A stretch of DNA of 64,000 nucleotides, from assembly GCA_024642005.1 (NCBI GenBank), contig JAHECA010000010.1:51480-115479 (forward strand), written 5' to 3'. The first letter of the stretch is position 1. The number at the start of each line of letters is the position of its first letter. Source of the DNA: Robiginitalea sp. (GTDB lineage Bacteria > Bacteroidota > Bacteroidia > Flavobacteriales > Flavobacteriaceae). Positions 33,127 through 42,577 of this stretch are shown here, one piece after another. Made by a program: the position numbers and the translations under genes. Under the pieces are notes generated by a model. The model was not told the DNA's origin, did not search any database, and saw only the letters and a program-made list of their open reading frames with translations.

Positions 33127-34017
33127 ATGAATCTGAAACCCTTCATCTTGATCGCTTGCTCGGCAGGGCTGCTGGCTGTGACCAGCTGCCGGGAGGCTGC
33201 TGCCCAGGAGGGGGCCAAGGCGGGCCAGGCCATCGCCCAGGCGCCGCCAGAGCTCAGGCTGTACACCTTAGACGGAGGCACCGTGCAGGTAAATTCCCTG
33301 GAGCTATTCGCCCAGGACGCATCTTATAAAGGTCAGACTGCCACCTTCGCCGATGCCTTCTTCGTGATTATGCACCCCAAAGGCACCCTTATGTGGGACG
33401 CCGGCCTGCCGGAACAGCTCGTGGCCCTCGGCGAACCCTTTACCGATGCCAGCGGTGCCTTTACCGTGTCGCGCGCCGATTCGCTGGCCACCCAGCTCGC
33501 ACAGATCGGACTGCAGCCCGCCGATATAGACTATCTGGCCCTTTCGCACACCCATTTCGACCACAGCGGGCATGCCGAAGCTGTTGCAACAGCGACCTGG
33601 CTGGTACAGGAAACCGAATACGCCTGGATTACCAGTGCCGAGATGCAGGCCCGGCAACCCGATATGTACAACGCGGTGAACGACCTGAAAAACATCCGGA
33701 AAATTTCGGGAGATACCGATGTTTTCGGAGACGGTACAGTGGTGATCAAATACCTGCCCGGGCATACCCCCGGCCACTGCGCCCTGTATCTGAACCTGCC
33801 CGAAACCGGCCCCATCATGCTGAGCGGCGACCTGTACCACATGGCCCTTAGCCGGGCGAACAAACGGGTCCCATTGTTTAATACCGATGTAAAACAGACC
33901 CTCGAAAGCATGGATGTATTCGAGGCCTTTGCCGATTCGGTCGGCGCCCGGGTTGTGCTGCAACACAGCCGGGAAGATTTTGAAACCCTGCCGAAGGCAC
34001 CCAATTATTTAAAATAA
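33127..34017 (+). CDS. Exported MBL-fold hydrolase, N-acyl homoserine lactonase-like (296 aa)
   Basis: A signal peptide with a lipobox at Cys21 (AVTSC) predicts a lipoprotein. The metallo-beta-lactamase dinuclear zinc motif is H141-T-H-F-D-H146 ([10 protein letters not shown]), with further ligands at PGHTPGH (second His), SGDLYHM (Asp) and a C-terminal LQHSRED (His). The family is closest to AttM/AiiB-like lactonases. It sits between sufB and sufC with gaps of 3 and 5 bp, so it is co-transcribed with Fe-S genes. An exported enzyme cannot take part in cytoplasmic cluster assembly, so its link to the operon is unexplained. Confidence 0.88.
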   Translation: MNLKPFILIACSAGLLAVTSCREAAAQEGAKAGQAIAQAPPELRLYTLDGGTVQVNSLELFAQDASYKGQTATFADAFFVIMHPKGTLMWDAGLPEQLVALGEPFTDASGAFTVSRADSLATQLAQIGLQPADIDYLALSHTHFDHSGHAEAVATATWLVQETEYAWITSAEMQARQPDMYNAVNDLKNIRKISGDTDVFGDGTVVIKYLPGHTPGHCALYLNLPETGPIMLSGDLYHMALSRANKRVPLFNTDVKQTLESMDVFEAFADSVGARVVLQHSREDFETLPKAPNYLK

Positions 34018-34022
34018 CGATT

Positions 34023-34775
34023 ATGCTGAAGATAAAGAACCTGCACGCCGGACTGGAAGACAAGAAGATCCTCAAAGGCATCGACCTGGAAATCAAACCC
34101 GGGGAAATCCACGCCATCATGGGCCCCAACGGCTCCGGGAAAAGTACCCTGGCCTCGGTTATTGCCGGGAAAGAGGATTTTGAAATTTCCCAGGGGAAGA
34201 TCCTGTTCGAAGGAGAAGACCTCGACGACCTGGCCCCCGAAGAAAGGGCACACCGCGGCATCTTCCTCTCTTTCCAGTACCCTGTGGAAATCCCCGGGGT
34301 TACCGTTACGAATTTCATGAAGACGGCCATCAATGAGACCCGGAAAGCCCGGGGGCAGGAAGAGATGCCGGCCAACGAAATGCTCAAGCAGATCCGCGAA
34401 AAAGCCGAGCTCCTGGAAATTGACCGCAAATTCCTCTCCCGCTCGCTGAACGAAGGGTTTTCGGGCGGAGAAAAGAAACGTAACGAGATCTTTCAAATGG
34501 CCATGCTCGAACCCAAGCTCGCCATTCTGGACGAGACCGATTCGGGCCTCGACATCGACGCCCTCAGGGTGGTAGCAGCGGGCGTAAACCGGCTGAGAAG
34601 CAAAGACAACGCCTTTTTGGTCATTACCCACTACCAGCGCCTGCTCGACTACATAATTCCCGATTTCGTTCACGTCATACACGATGGGAAAATCGTGAAA
34701 TCGGGCACCAAGGAACTGGCCCTGGAACTCGAAGAAAAAGGATACGACTGGATCAAACAGGAAGCCGTCCTGTAA
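34023..34775 (+). CDS. sufC: Fe-S cluster assembly ATPase SufC (250 aa)
   Basis: ABC-type ATPase of the SufBC2D complex. Walker A is [10 protein letters not shown] (near residue 35), the ABC signature is [17 protein letters not shown] (near 148), Walker B is [14 protein letters not shown] and the switch His is in [10 protein letters not shown]. The [10 protein letters not shown] form is specific to SufC. It ends with an overlap of 1 bp with the longer sufD frame. Confidence 0.96.
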   Translation: MLKIKNLHAGLEDKKILKGIDLEIKPGEIHAIMGPNGSGKSTLASVIAGKEDFEISQGKILFEGEDLDDLAPEERAHRGIFLSFQYPVEIPGVTVTNFMKTAINETRKARGQEEMPANEMLKQIREKAELLEIDRKFLSRSLNEGFSGGEKKRNEIFQMAMLEPKLAILDETDSGLDIDALRVVAAGVNRLRSKDNAFLVITHYQRLLDYIIPDFVHVIHDGKIVKSGTKELALELEEKGYDWIKQEAVL

Positions 34776-34810
34776 TGGGCCTTCCAAGCACGAAACCGGA
34801 ACAACGCACT

Positions 34811-36127
34811 ATGGATTTAAAGGAGAAATTACTGGCCTCCTTCATGGCCTTCGAAAACCAGGTAGACATCGACAACCCGGTTCACGAAATCCGCTCGGAA
34901 GCCATCCGGAATTTTGAGAGCAAGGGCTTTCCGCACCGCCGGCTCGAAGCCTGGAAATACACCTCCCTGACAGGGCTCCAGCAGGTAGATTTCAGCATCT
35001 TCCCCAAGGAGAGCCAGGGGCTGGACTACAAAGACGTGAAGCGCTATTTCCTGCACGAAACCGATACGTATAAGATCGTTTTCATAGACGGGATATACAG
35101 TTCATACCTCTCGGAAACCACCCACGACGGGGTAGACATCTGCCTGATGAGCGCTGCACTGAGCAAGCCCATGTACAGGCCGATTATCGAGCTGTACTTC
35201 AACAAGGTGGCTTCGGGCGAAGATTCGCTCACCAGCCTGAACACGGCCTTTACCCACGAAGGGGCCTATATCTACATCCCCAAGAACAAAGCCCCCCGCA
35301 AGCCGGTTGAAATCCTCCACTTCGCCACGGGCAACGAGGCGGCCCTGATGCTGCAGCCGCGCAACCTCATTATCGTGGAAGAAAATGCCGAACTCCAGGT
35401 AATCGAACGGCACCAAAGCCTGACCACCAATGAGGTGCTCACCAACTCAGTAACCGAAATCTTTGCCGGCAAAAACGCCATTGTAGATTATTACAAAGTG
35501 CAAAACGACCAGCACAGCGCCTCCCTGATCGACAACACCTATATCGACCAGAAAGCCGGCAGCCAGGTAAGTGTGCACACCTTTGCCTTCGGCAGCAAGC
35601 TCACCCGGAACAACCTGAATTTTTATCAGGACGGGCAGCATGTAAATTCGGTGCTGAAAGGGGTGACCATTTTGGGCGAAAAGCAGCACGTAGACCACTT
35701 TACCCTGGTGCACCACCAGCAACCCGATTCGGAGAGCCACCAGGATTACAAAGGCATTTACGGGGATCTGTCTACCGGCGTGTTCAACGGCAAGATCATT
35801 GTAGACAAGATTGCCCAGAAAACGAACGCCTTCCAGCAGAATAACAACTTGCTGATCAGCGACAAATCGTCGGTGAATACGAAACCCCAGCTGGAGATTT
35901 TCGCAGACGACGTGAAATGCTCCCACGGCTGTACCGTGGGCCAGCTCGACCGCGACGCCCTGTTCTATCTGCAGGCCCGGGGCATCCCGAAGCGGGAGGC
36001 CGAGGCCCTGCTCATGTACGCCTTCGCCAACAACGTGCTGGAGAGCGTGCGCATCCCGGCCCTGAAGCTGCGCATCAATAAACTGATTGCCGACAAACTG
36101 GGCGTCAGGCTGGGTTTTGACCTGTAG
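34811..36127 (+). CDS. sufD: Fe-S cluster assembly protein SufD (438 aa)
   Basis: Partner of SufB in the scaffold. The beta-helix core is recognised by AYIYIPKNKAPRKPVEILHF (near 165), LIIVEENAELQVIERH and the C-terminal DDVKCSHGCTVGQLDRDALFYLQARG (quoted in two parts elsewhere), with the conserved His in KCSHGCTVG. The start at 34811 (MDLKEKLLASFMAFEN) looks like the family start; an in-frame ATG at 34775 overlaps the sufC stop and would add 12 residues. The sequence alone does not decide between them. Confidence 0.94.
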   Translation: MDLKEKLLASFMAFENQVDIDNPVHEIRSEAIRNFESKGFPHRRLEAWKYTSLTGLQQVDFSIFPKESQGLDYKDVKRYFLHETDTYKIVFIDGIYSSYLSETTHDGVDICLMSAALSKPMYRPIIELYFNKVASGEDSLTSLNTAFTHEGAYIYIPKNKAPRKPVEILHFATGNEAALMLQPRNLIIVEENAELQVIERHQSLTTNEVLTNSVTEIFAGKNAIVDYYKVQNDQHSASLIDNTYIDQKAGSQVSVHTFAFGSKLTRNNLNFYQDGQHVNSVLKGVTILGEKQHVDHFTLVHHQQPDSESHQDYKGIYGDLSTGVFNGKIIVDKIAQKTNAFQQNNNLLISDKSSVNTKPQLEIFADDVKCSHGCTVGQLDRDALFYLQARGIPKREAEALLMYAFANNVLESVRIPALKLRINKLIADKLGVRLGFDL

Positions 36128-36162
36128 ACACCGGAAACATTCCTGACCCAAAGCGAGCCGCC

Positions 36163-37377
36163 ATGTTTGACGTTGCCAGAATCCGTGAAGACTTTCCGAT
36201 CCTGAAAAGGCAGGTAAACGGCAAGCCCCTGGTCTATCTCGACAATGCGGCCACCTCACAAACCCCGCAGCAGGTTATCGACGCCATTGTGGACTACTAC
36301 TCCCGGTACAACGCCAACATCCACAGGGGCGTTCACACCCTCTCACAGGAAGCCACGGAGGCTTATGAAGCGGCCCGGGTAAAGATCCAGAAGCACTTCA
36401 ATGCGGCCAAAGCCCACGAAATCATCTTGACGTCGGGCACCACCCACGGGATTAACCTGGTGGCCCAGGGGTTTACCGACCTGTTGCACCCAGGCGAAGA
36501 AATCTGGGTGTCTGCCCTGGAGCACCATTCCAACATTGTCCCCTGGCAGATGCTCTGCGAACGCAGCGGCACCCGCCTGCGCGTTATTCCCATGAACGAA
36601 ACGGGCGAGCTGGAACTGGAGGGTTTCCTGAAAGAACTTTCCCCGAAAACCAGGTTGGTTTTCTGCAACCATGTCTCCAACGCCCTGGGCACTGTTAACC
36701 CGATTGAAAAAATCATCTCAGCCGCCCACCAGGTAGGGGCGGCCGTACTGATAGACGGGGCCCAGGCGGCCCCCCATATCAAGGCCGACATGCAGGCCCT
36801 CGACGTGGATTTTTACACGGTCTCGGCCCACAAGCTCTGCGGGCCTACAGGGGCCGGCGCCCTGTACGGGAAAGAAGCCTGGCTCGAAAAGCTGCCCCCC
36901 TATCAGGGCGGGGGCGAAATGATTGCAGAGGTCACTTTTGAAAAGACCACTTACGCCGGCCTGCCCCATAAATTCGAGGCAGGCACCCCGAATATCTGCG
37001 GCGGCATTGCCTTCGGGGCAGCCCTGGATTACCTGAACGCCATTGGCATGGACCGCATTGCGGCCTATGAGCACGAATTGCTGGCTTACGCCACCGAAAA
37101 ACTGCTGGCCATTCCGGGCCTGCGCATATATGGAGAGGCTGCTCAGAAGACATCGGTAATCTCCTTCAATCTCGAGGGCGCCCATCCGTACGATGTGGGC
37201 ACCATTCTCGACAAACTGGGCATTGCCGTACGCACCGGGCACCATTGCGCCCAGCCGGTCATGGACTTTTACCGCATTCCGGGCACGGTAAGGGCCAGCT
37301 TCAGTTTTTACAACACCCGCCAGGAGGTCGATACCCTGGTCGCCGGGGTCGGGAGAGCCCGGCAGATGCTGCTGTAA
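36163..37377 (+). CDS. sufS: Cysteine desulfurase SufS (404 aa)
   Basis: PLP enzyme that removes sulfur from cysteine for Fe-S assembly. The PLP Lys is in YTVSAHKLCGPTGAGALYG (near residue 225), a region of group II desulfurases. The active-site Cys is in VRTGHHCAQPVMDFY near residue 363. The N-terminal YLDNAATSQTPQQV is also diagnostic. The gap to sufD is 35 bp; the sufE gene follows after 87 bp, which include a new promoter. Confidence 0.96.
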   Translation: MFDVARIREDFPILKRQVNGKPLVYLDNAATSQTPQQVIDAIVDYYSRYNANIHRGVHTLSQEATEAYEAARVKIQKHFNAAKAHEIILTSGTTHGINLVAQGFTDLLHPGEEIWVSALEHHSNIVPWQMLCERSGTRLRVIPMNETGELELEGFLKELSPKTRLVFCNHVSNALGTVNPIEKIISAAHQVGAAVLIDGAQAAPHIKADMQALDVDFYTVSAHKLCGPTGAGALYGKEAWLEKLPPYQGGGEMIAEVTFEKTTYAGLPHKFEAGTPNICGGIAFGAALDYLNAIGMDRIAAYEHELLAYATEKLLAIPGLRIYGEAAQKTSVISFNLEGAHPYDVGTILDKLGIAVRTGHHCAQPVMDFYRIPGTVRASFSFYNTRQEVDTLVAGVGRARQMLL

Positions 37378-37428
37378 ATCAGGCAAGAGTTCAATGCTTG
37401 AAGCCTATACCCCCATAGTGAGAAGCTG

Positions 37429-37459
37429 TTGAATAGCCCGGTATCTTATTGTACTTTTG
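37429..37459 (+). promoter_or_regulatory. Internal suf promoter in front of sufE
   Basis: TTG (37429-37431), a 20-bp spacer and TACTTTTG (37452-37459) match the Bacteroidota promoter; the ATG of sufE is at 37465, only 5 nt later. It would allow sufE-sufT-DUF2480 to be transcribed apart from sufA-S. Confidence 0.65.
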
Positions 37460-37464
37460 TAGTT

Positions 37465-37899
37465 ATGGAGCAAAATGGGATAGCAGCCATACAGGAAGAA
37501 ATCGTGGAAGAGTTTTCCCTTTTCGACGATTGGATGCAGCGGTACGAATACATGATTGAACTCGGGAAATCCCTGCCCAAAATTGAAGAGCAGTACAAAA
37601 CAGACGACCACCTGATCAAAGGATGCCAGAGCAAGGTATGGGTACATGCCGAACTCGTAGACGGCCGGCTGGTTTTTACAGCCGACAGCGATGCGATTAT
37701 CACCAAAGGGATCATCGCCATTCTGATCAGGGCATTCAGCAACCAGAAACCAGCCGATATCATTGCGGCCAAAACCGATTTTATCGACCAGATCGGGCTC
37801 AAGGAACACCTCTCGCCAACCCGGGCCAATGGGCTGGTGAGTATGATCAGGCAGCTCAAATTATACGCTGTTGCCTTTGAGGCCCAGCTGGAATCGTAA
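37465..37899 (+). CDS. sufE: SufE family sulfur-acceptor protein (144 aa)
   Basis: Accepts persulfide sulfur from SufS. The acceptor Cys is in HLIKGCQSKVWVHAEL near residue 51, and the family C-terminus LSPTRANGLVSMIRQLK is present. The ATG at 37465 is used; the upstream in-frame TTG is part of the promoter. It is 31 bp ahead of the MIP18-like gene. Confidence 0.94.
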   Translation: MEQNGIAAIQEEIVEEFSLFDDWMQRYEYMIELGKSLPKIEEQYKTDDHLIKGCQSKVWVHAELVDGRLVFTADSDAIITKGIIAILIRAFSNQKPADIIAAKTDFIDQIGLKEHLSPTRANGLVSMIRQLKLYAVAFEAQLES

Positions 37900-37930
37900 A
37901 CACGGCAGAGCCCGTCTTTAAAGCATTGTC

Positions 37931-38260
37931 ATGGAACAAGAAACAAGTTTAGACACGCGGGAGCTGGGCGAGAAGATCGTCGGGGTCCTGAAGACCATAT
38001 ACGATCCGGAAATCCCGGTCGACATATACGAACTGGGCCTCATCTACGATGTGCTGGTCAATGAAGACCATGAGGTGCGTATTTTGATGACCCTTACTTC
38101 CCCGAACTGCCCGGTGGCCGAAAGCCTGCCGGTGGAGGTGGAAGAAAAGGTGAAATCGCTCGACGTGGTCAAGGATGCCGAAGTCGAGATCACCTTCGAC
38201 CCGCCCTGGACGCAGGAACTCATGAGCGAGGAAGCCAAGCTGGAACTGGGCATGCTCTAA
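37931..38260 (+). CDS. sufT: SufT/MIP18-like (DUF59) Fe-S maturation protein (109 aa)
   Basis: A small DUF59 protein with DPEIPVDIYELGLIYDV near residue 25 and the conserved Cys in LTSPNCPVAESLP near residue 60. The C-terminus ITFDPPWTQELMSEEAKLELGML (cited in parts: FDPPWTQELM and AKLELGML) matches the SufT/PaaD group. Such proteins help maturate Fe-S proteins. It lies between sufE and DUF2480 with short gaps. Confidence 0.9.
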   Translation: MEQETSLDTRELGEKIVGVLKTIYDPEIPVDIYELGLIYDVLVNEDHEVRILMTLTSPNCPVAESLPVEVEEKVKSLDVVKDAEVEITFDPPWTQELMSEEAKLELGML

Positions 38261-38272
38261 ACAGCTTTTACC

Positions 38273-38779
38273 ATGGAAGGGGAAATCGTAAACCGGGTTG
38301 CCAACAGCCAGCTGCAAACGCTGGACCTGGAGCAATGGTACACCCCCGGGGCCCGCTTCGGTATCGACATCAGCCAATGGCTTGATGAAGGACTCATTTT
38401 GCGCGAGAAAACATTTCGCGAAACCCTGGCTGCCCACCACTGGGACCAGTATGCCCATGGCTATGTTTCCCTGTACTGCACCACTGATGCCATTGTGCCC
38501 GCCTGGGCCTATATGTTGGTAAGCTCTTACCTCACGTCCGTGGCCAAAGGCGTGGTTGCCGGCCCTCCCGAGATGCTGGAAACCGTCCTTTTCCGCGACA
38601 GGATGGCCGAACTCGACTGGGAGCAGTATCGCGACAAACCGGTAATTATCAAAGGGTGTGGCAAGGTGCCCGTGCCGCCTTCGGCCTATATCTGGGCCTT
38701 GCAGCGGGTACAGGGCCTGGCCCGTCTGGTCCTCTATGGGGAAGCCTGTTCCTCAGTCCCCCTCTTTCGCAGAAAATAA
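38273..38779 (+). CDS. DUF2480 family protein (168 aa)
   Basis: A soluble protein of the Bacteroidota-specific DUF2480 family, recognised by LDLEQWYTPGARFGIDISQW near the N-terminus, FREALAAHHWDQYAHGYVS-like text near residue 50, and the end ARLVLYGEACSSVPLFRRK. Its constant place at the end of the sufE-sufT unit suggests a role in Fe-S assembly or delivery, but no activity is known. The gap to sufT is 12 bp. Confidence 0.88.
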   Translation: MEGEIVNRVANSQLQTLDLEQWYTPGARFGIDISQWLDEGLILREKTFRETLAAHHWDQYAHGYVSLYCTTDAIVPAWAYMLVSSYLTSVAKGVVAGPPEMLETVLFRDRMAELDWEQYRDKPVIIKGCGKVPVPPSAYIWALQRVQGLARLVLYGEACSSVPLFRRK

Positions 38780-38847
38780 GGTTGACAATCACCGATGTTT
38801 ACCGACAATGTTTATTTTAGTTTTTATAACATAAACACGAACACGCT

Positions 38848-39774
38848 ATGAAAAAGATCATTATAGGCTGCCTATGCCTGTTGGCAACAGGCCTTACCTA
38901 TTCGCAGTCGGAAGAAGAGCTCAAGGCTTCCCTGGCTGCCAAAAAGGACTCCATTGACGCCATTCAGGGGCGGGCCGATGCCGTTCAGGCGCAGATCGAC
39001 GCACTGCCGGGCTGGAAACTTGGGGCTTTTGGCACCATCGGGGTAAATCTTTCCAATTTCAGCAACTGGTATGCCCAGGGTATTCCGAACAACTCTTCCG
39101 GGAATATCGGCTTTACCGTTAACAGCTTTGCGAACCTGAACCGCGACAAGTTTTTCTGGAAAAATGCACTTACCACAAACTTCAGCTGGGTCAAGCTCGA
39201 CGATAAAGACGACCCTGCCGACGAAAGCGGCTTTCGCCAGACGGTAGACGTTTTTAACCTTTCATCCCTCTACGGATGGAAAATAAGGAAGCATCTTGCG
39301 CTCTCTGCCCTGGGCGAATACCGCACCACCCTGCTCAGTAATTTCAACGACCCGGGCTACCTCGACCTCGGGGTGGGTGCTACCTGGACCCCGGTGGAAA
39401 ACCTTGTGGTGGTGGTTCATCCCCTTAACTATAACTTCGTGTTCAGCTCAGGCGATTCGGTTTTTAATTCCTCCATGGGAACCAAGATCATGGCAGACTA
39501 CACCCGCGAAATAGGGGCGATTTCCTTCAAGACAAACCTTTCGGCCTTTATGAGTTACGAAAGCAGCAACTACAACAACTGGACCTGGACCAACTCTTTC
39601 AGTTACAAGTTGTGGAAAATGATCGGCGTCGGCTTTGATTTCGGCCTGCGCAGCAACAAGCAGGAAGCGCTGAACTACGCCATCAATACCCTGGGCGATA
39701 CCGGGGCCACTTTTGATACCATCGACAACAAACTCCAGACCTACTGGACCCTGGGGGTGAGCTATAAATTCTAA
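38848..39774 (+). CDS. DUF3078 domain-containing exported protein (308 aa)
   Basis: A signal peptide (MKKIIIGCLCLLATGLTYSQ) is followed by a short coiled-coil-like Lys/Ala/Glu segment (residues 21-50). A beta-rich domain then starts at WKLGAFGTIGVNLSNFSNWY. Alternating aromatic strands to a C-terminal Phe (WTLGVSYKF) fit an outer-membrane beta-barrel. Function is unknown. A bidirectional terminator follows at 39793. Confidence 0.88.
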   Translation: MKKIIIGCLCLLATGLTYSQSEEELKASLAAKKDSIDAIQGRADAVQAQIDALPGWKLGAFGTIGVNLSNFSNWYAQGIPNNSSGNIGFTVNSFANLNRDKFFWKNALTTNFSWVKLDDKDDPADESGFRQTVDVFNLSSLYGWKIRKHLALSALGEYRTTLLSNFNDPGYLDLGVGATWTPVENLVVVVHPLNYNFVFSSGDSVFNSSMGTKIMADYTREIGAISFKTNLSAFMSYESSNYNNWTWTNSFSYKLWKMIGVGFDFGLRSNKQEALNYAINTLGDTGATFDTIDNKLQTYWTLGVSYKF

Positions 39775-39792
39775 TCCCTATGGCCTGAAATG

Positions 39793-39834
39793 AAAAAGCC
39801 CCTGCTGCATAGCCGGGGCTTTTTCGTTGGGGTA
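39793..39834. terminator. Bidirectional rho-independent terminator
   Basis: AAAAAGCCCC and GGGGCTTTTT form a perfect 10-bp stem with a T run on either side, between DUF3078 and the converging hflX gene. Confidence 0.9.
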
Positions 39835-40015
39835 ATCACCTAGCAATTGATCGTACTAACGGTGTGTTCCGGTTCGATTCGGGATAAACACTATCACTTA
39901 AACACACCATAAAGATAAGAGGTTGCGCGCAGAAGACCATAATTAATGTTGTCAAATTCTCCCCTGCTGTGGTCTGTCCGACCAGAGGTTTCAATTTATC
40001 GACCAACGCCTGGGC

Positions 40016-41242
40016 TCAGGCTTCTTCCTGCCCGTACTCATCCAGGTTTTCAGGGTAGAGGAACTGGTTGTACGGAAAGCGGGTCACGTGAATCTTGCGC
40101 ACCTCATCGTACACCCGTTTGCGAAAATCTTCGAGGTTTTCCTTTTTAAGCGCGGAAATAAAAATCGCATTCCCGCCCAGTTTCTGCATCCAGGTCTGCC
40201 TCCATTCCTGCATCGAATAATGTCGGGAAGTACGGGGGGTAACCAGATCGTCGGCATCGAGGTGCTCGGGCTGGTACAGGTCAATTTTATTAAACACCAT
40301 CAGGGTCTGTTTTTCGGCGCAGTCGATCTCTGCCAGAATCTGGTTCACCGAATCGATATGGGCTTCAAAACTGGGGTGCGAAATATCGACCACGTGCAGC
40401 AACAGGTCTGCCTCCCGCACCTCGTCGAGGGTGCTCTTGAAGCTTTCCACCAGCTGGGTGGGCAATTTGCGGATAAATCCGACCGTGTCGCTAAGCAGAA
40501 AGGGCAGGTTGCCAAGCACCACCTTGCGCACGGTGGTATCGAGGGTGGCGAAGAGCTTGTTTTCGGCAAAGACCTCGCTTTTGCTGATTACGTTCATCAG
40601 GGTAGACTTCCCGACATTGGTGTAGCCTACCAGGGCCACCCTTACCAGGGCCCCCCGGTTGCCCCGCTGGGTCTCCATCTGCCGGTCGATCTTCTCGAGT
40701 TTTTTCTTGAGCAGGGCAATGCGGTCGCGCACGATCCGCCGGTCGGTCTCGATCTCAGTTTCCCCGGGCCCCCGCATGCCTATTCCCCCGCGTTGGCGCT
40801 CCAGGTGGGTCCAGAGTCCCGTAAGCCGAGGCAGGAGGTATTCGTACTGGGCGAGCTCTACCTGGGTGCGGGCGTAACTGGTGGTGGCCCGTTGGGCGAA
40901 AATGTCGAGGATAAGGCCCGTGCGGTCCAGGATCTTGCAGCGCAGCTGCCGCTCGATGTTCCGCTGTTGCACCGGGCTCAGCTCGTCGTCAAAGATGACC
41001 GACCCGATTTCGTGTTCGGTGACGAAGGCTTCTATTTCTTCGAGTTTTCCGCTCCCGATAAAGGTTTTGGCATTGGGCAGGTCGATGCGCTGTACGAATC
41101 GGCGTACCACCTCGCCCCCGGCTGTATAGGTGAGGAACTCGAGTTCGTCGAGGTATTCGACAACTTTCTCTTCGGGCTGTTCACGGGTAATGATCCCGAT
41201 CAAAACCGTCTTTTCGTATTCCGTGCGCTTTATCTCCAGCAT
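40016..41242 (-). CDS. hflX: GTPase HflX (408 aa)
   Basis: A ribosome-associated GTPase that splits stalled ribosomes. The N-terminal HflX domain has VIFDDELSPVQQRNIERQL and FAQRATTSYARTQVELAQYEYLLPRL (quoted in part: RATTSYARTQVELAQ). The G domain has G1 GYTNVGKSTL, G3 DTVGF and G4 NKID. The ATG at 41242 (MLEIKRTEYEK) is preferred, as the upstream extension contains the likely -7 element TAATTTTG at 41267-41260. Confidence 0.95.
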   Translation of the reverse strand: MLEIKRTEYEKTVLIGIITREQPEEKVVEYLDELEFLTYTAGGEVVRRFVQRIDLPNAKTFIGSGKLEEIEAFVTEHEIGSVIFDDELSPVQQRNIERQLRCKILDRTGLILDIFAQRATTSYARTQVELAQYEYLLPRLTGLWTHLERQRGGIGMRGPGETEIETDRRIVRDRIALLKKKLEKIDRQMETQRGNRGALVRVALVGYTNVGKSTLMNVISKSEVFAENKLFATLDTTVRKVVLGNLPFLLSDTVGFIRKLPTQLVESFKSTLDEVREADLLLHVVDISHPSFEAHIDSVNQILAEIDCAEKQTLMVFNKIDLYQPEHLDADDLVTPRTSRHYSMQEWRQTWMQKLGGNAIFISALKKENLEDFRKRVYDEVRKIHVTRFPYNQFLYPENLDEYGQEEA

Positions 41243-41259
41243 ATGTATTGTTCCTGCTG

Positions 41260-41267
41260 CAAAATTA
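41260..41267 (-). promoter_or_regulatory. -7 promoter element for hflX
   Basis: Minus-strand TAATTTTG matches TAnnTTTG, 17 nt from the ATG. Confidence 0.5.
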
Positions 41268-41436
41268 CGCAAACGCCGCGAGGTGCTGTTTGGAATTTTC
41301 AGCGCCGGACCTCCAGGAATTCAGATACCCTTTCCCGACGAAGCCGGCTAAATTCAAATTACTTTGGGTTGGAGCTATTACTTGCCATGGACAATATGCC
41401 TCGGGGTCGCCAATTCATTTTTAACCCAGGCATTGT

Positions 41437-42117
41437 TTATTCCTGCACGGGTCGTATCCCAAAAATCAATAAATATCCTATCATCCAGAATTCGCCTACC
41501 GTAGCAGGTAATGTAAGGGCGCCAACCCATGAGCCGGAAATACCCGCATATTTGAAAAACACACTAATTACGTAGCCTATTCCTCCAAGGATCAAAGTTC
41601 TGCCCAGCCAAACAGGCATTCTTTTGGAACTGGTAATGACATATCCCATCGGCATAAGCCAAAGGCCAAAGAAAAGCGCCCCAACACCCCAGGCGTTTGA
41701 GATCAGCGTTGTCAGCAGCTCGATCGCCACCAATTTATCTTCCAGCGTATGCGACGACGGGGCTATATGAATGGCAGCACCCATGGCTATGGCGCTAATC
41801 ATTATGGCAACCGCATTGACTGTCCCCCAAATCAAAGTAGCCAGGGCGGCCCACGCATTGATTTCACTGAAAAGCCTGTAAAACCAGATAGCGGTTAGTG
41901 CCTGCGATATAATAATCGCAAGTTCAAACAGCATGCGAAGGCGGGCAACCGTTTCGGCTTCCAGTAAATTGGTTAATGTTTGCCTGGGGTCGGCATCATA
42001 AACTTGGGAGTGAAATACCATAAACCCTAAAATGCCGGAAATCGCCATCATTAAGTACCAGATTCCAGTAGTTCTGGCTATCGATACGGCCTGGCCTTGC
42101 CTGTCATTGATGATCAT
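41437..42117 (-). CDS. DUF4386 family membrane protein (226 aa)
   Basis: Six or seven hydrophobic helices. It starts with RTTGIWYLMMAISGILGFMVF and has WGVGALFFGLWLMPMGYVI near residue 160, both typical of DUF4386. The function is unknown. It overlaps the DUF6326 gene upstream by 14 bp, so the two are coupled. Base composition here looks more AT-rich than in the flanking hflX and exonuclease genes, which suggests recent acquisition. Confidence 0.85.
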   Translation of the reverse strand: MIINDRQGQAVSIARTTGIWYLMMAISGILGFMVFHSQVYDADPRQTLTNLLEAETVARLRMLFELAIIISQALTAIWFYRLFSEINAWAALATLIWGTVNAVAIMISAIAMGAAIHIAPSSHTLEDKLVAIELLTTLISNAWGVGALFFGLWLMPMGYVITSSKRMPVWLGRTLILGGIGYVISVFFKYAGISGSWVGALTLPATVGEFWMIGYLLIFGIRPVQE

Positions 42118-42577
42118 GATTATCTGCTTTTGGTGAATGCGTTACTCTCGGCCATTTCCATGCCTGCCATATGATCATTGCAAAGACCAGTATCTCCGTA
42201 AAGTTGAAAATAACATAGAATGTGCGCCATGCCAGACCGATGCTGGAAACTATAATGAGAATTGAAATGCCGGCATATAAAAGTGCCATAATGATGTTTA
42301 ACCACTTATTGATTTGTGGTTTTAGAAAAACGGAAAGGAAGATCATCAAGGCCGGAACAATCAAAATCGCGGAAAAAATAACCAAAAGCCCTGGTGATGT
42401 TGGTCCCACGGGTGTTTGAAGCTTTATCATGTTCTCCAGTTTCTCCGGGGTCATCAACTCGAAATAGTCGGCATACAGGTACAGAAACATCAAGGATGTC
42501 CAGAGAAATGCGAGTTTAATTTTAATGTTAATGCCGTAATCGATCAGCGATGGGGGCCTGTCCTTTTTTGGAATCAT
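42104..42577 (-). CDS. DUF6326 family membrane protein (157 aa)
   Basis: Four membrane helices with the family-like start IKIKLAFLWTSLMFLYLYADYFELMTP (here only KIKLAFLWTSLMFLYLYADY is quoted) and the middle SPGLLVIFSAILIVPALMIFL. No function is known. It is coupled to DUF4386 by a 14-bp overlap. The pair is often found in small membrane-protein cassettes; the linked base composition suggests they moved together. Confidence 0.8.
   Translation of the reverse strand: MIPKKDRPPSLIDYGINIKIKLAFLWTSLMFLYLYADYFELMTPEKLENMIKLQTPVGPTSPGLLVIFSAILIVPALMIFLSVFLKPQINKWLNIIMALLYAGISILIIVSSIGLAWRTFYVIFNFTEILVFAMIIWQAWKWPRVTHSPKADNHDHQ

Noticed and set aside
36163..37377. Alternative call as IscS/NifS instead of SufS
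   Set aside because: The RTGHHCAQP active site and the operon context are those of group II SufS; there is no IscU or NifU gene next to it.
39861..39900. A tRNA-like T-arm (GGTTCGATTC) after the DUF3078 terminator
   Set aside because: The stem has a mismatch, and no acceptor stem, D-arm or anticodon arm can be drawn around it.
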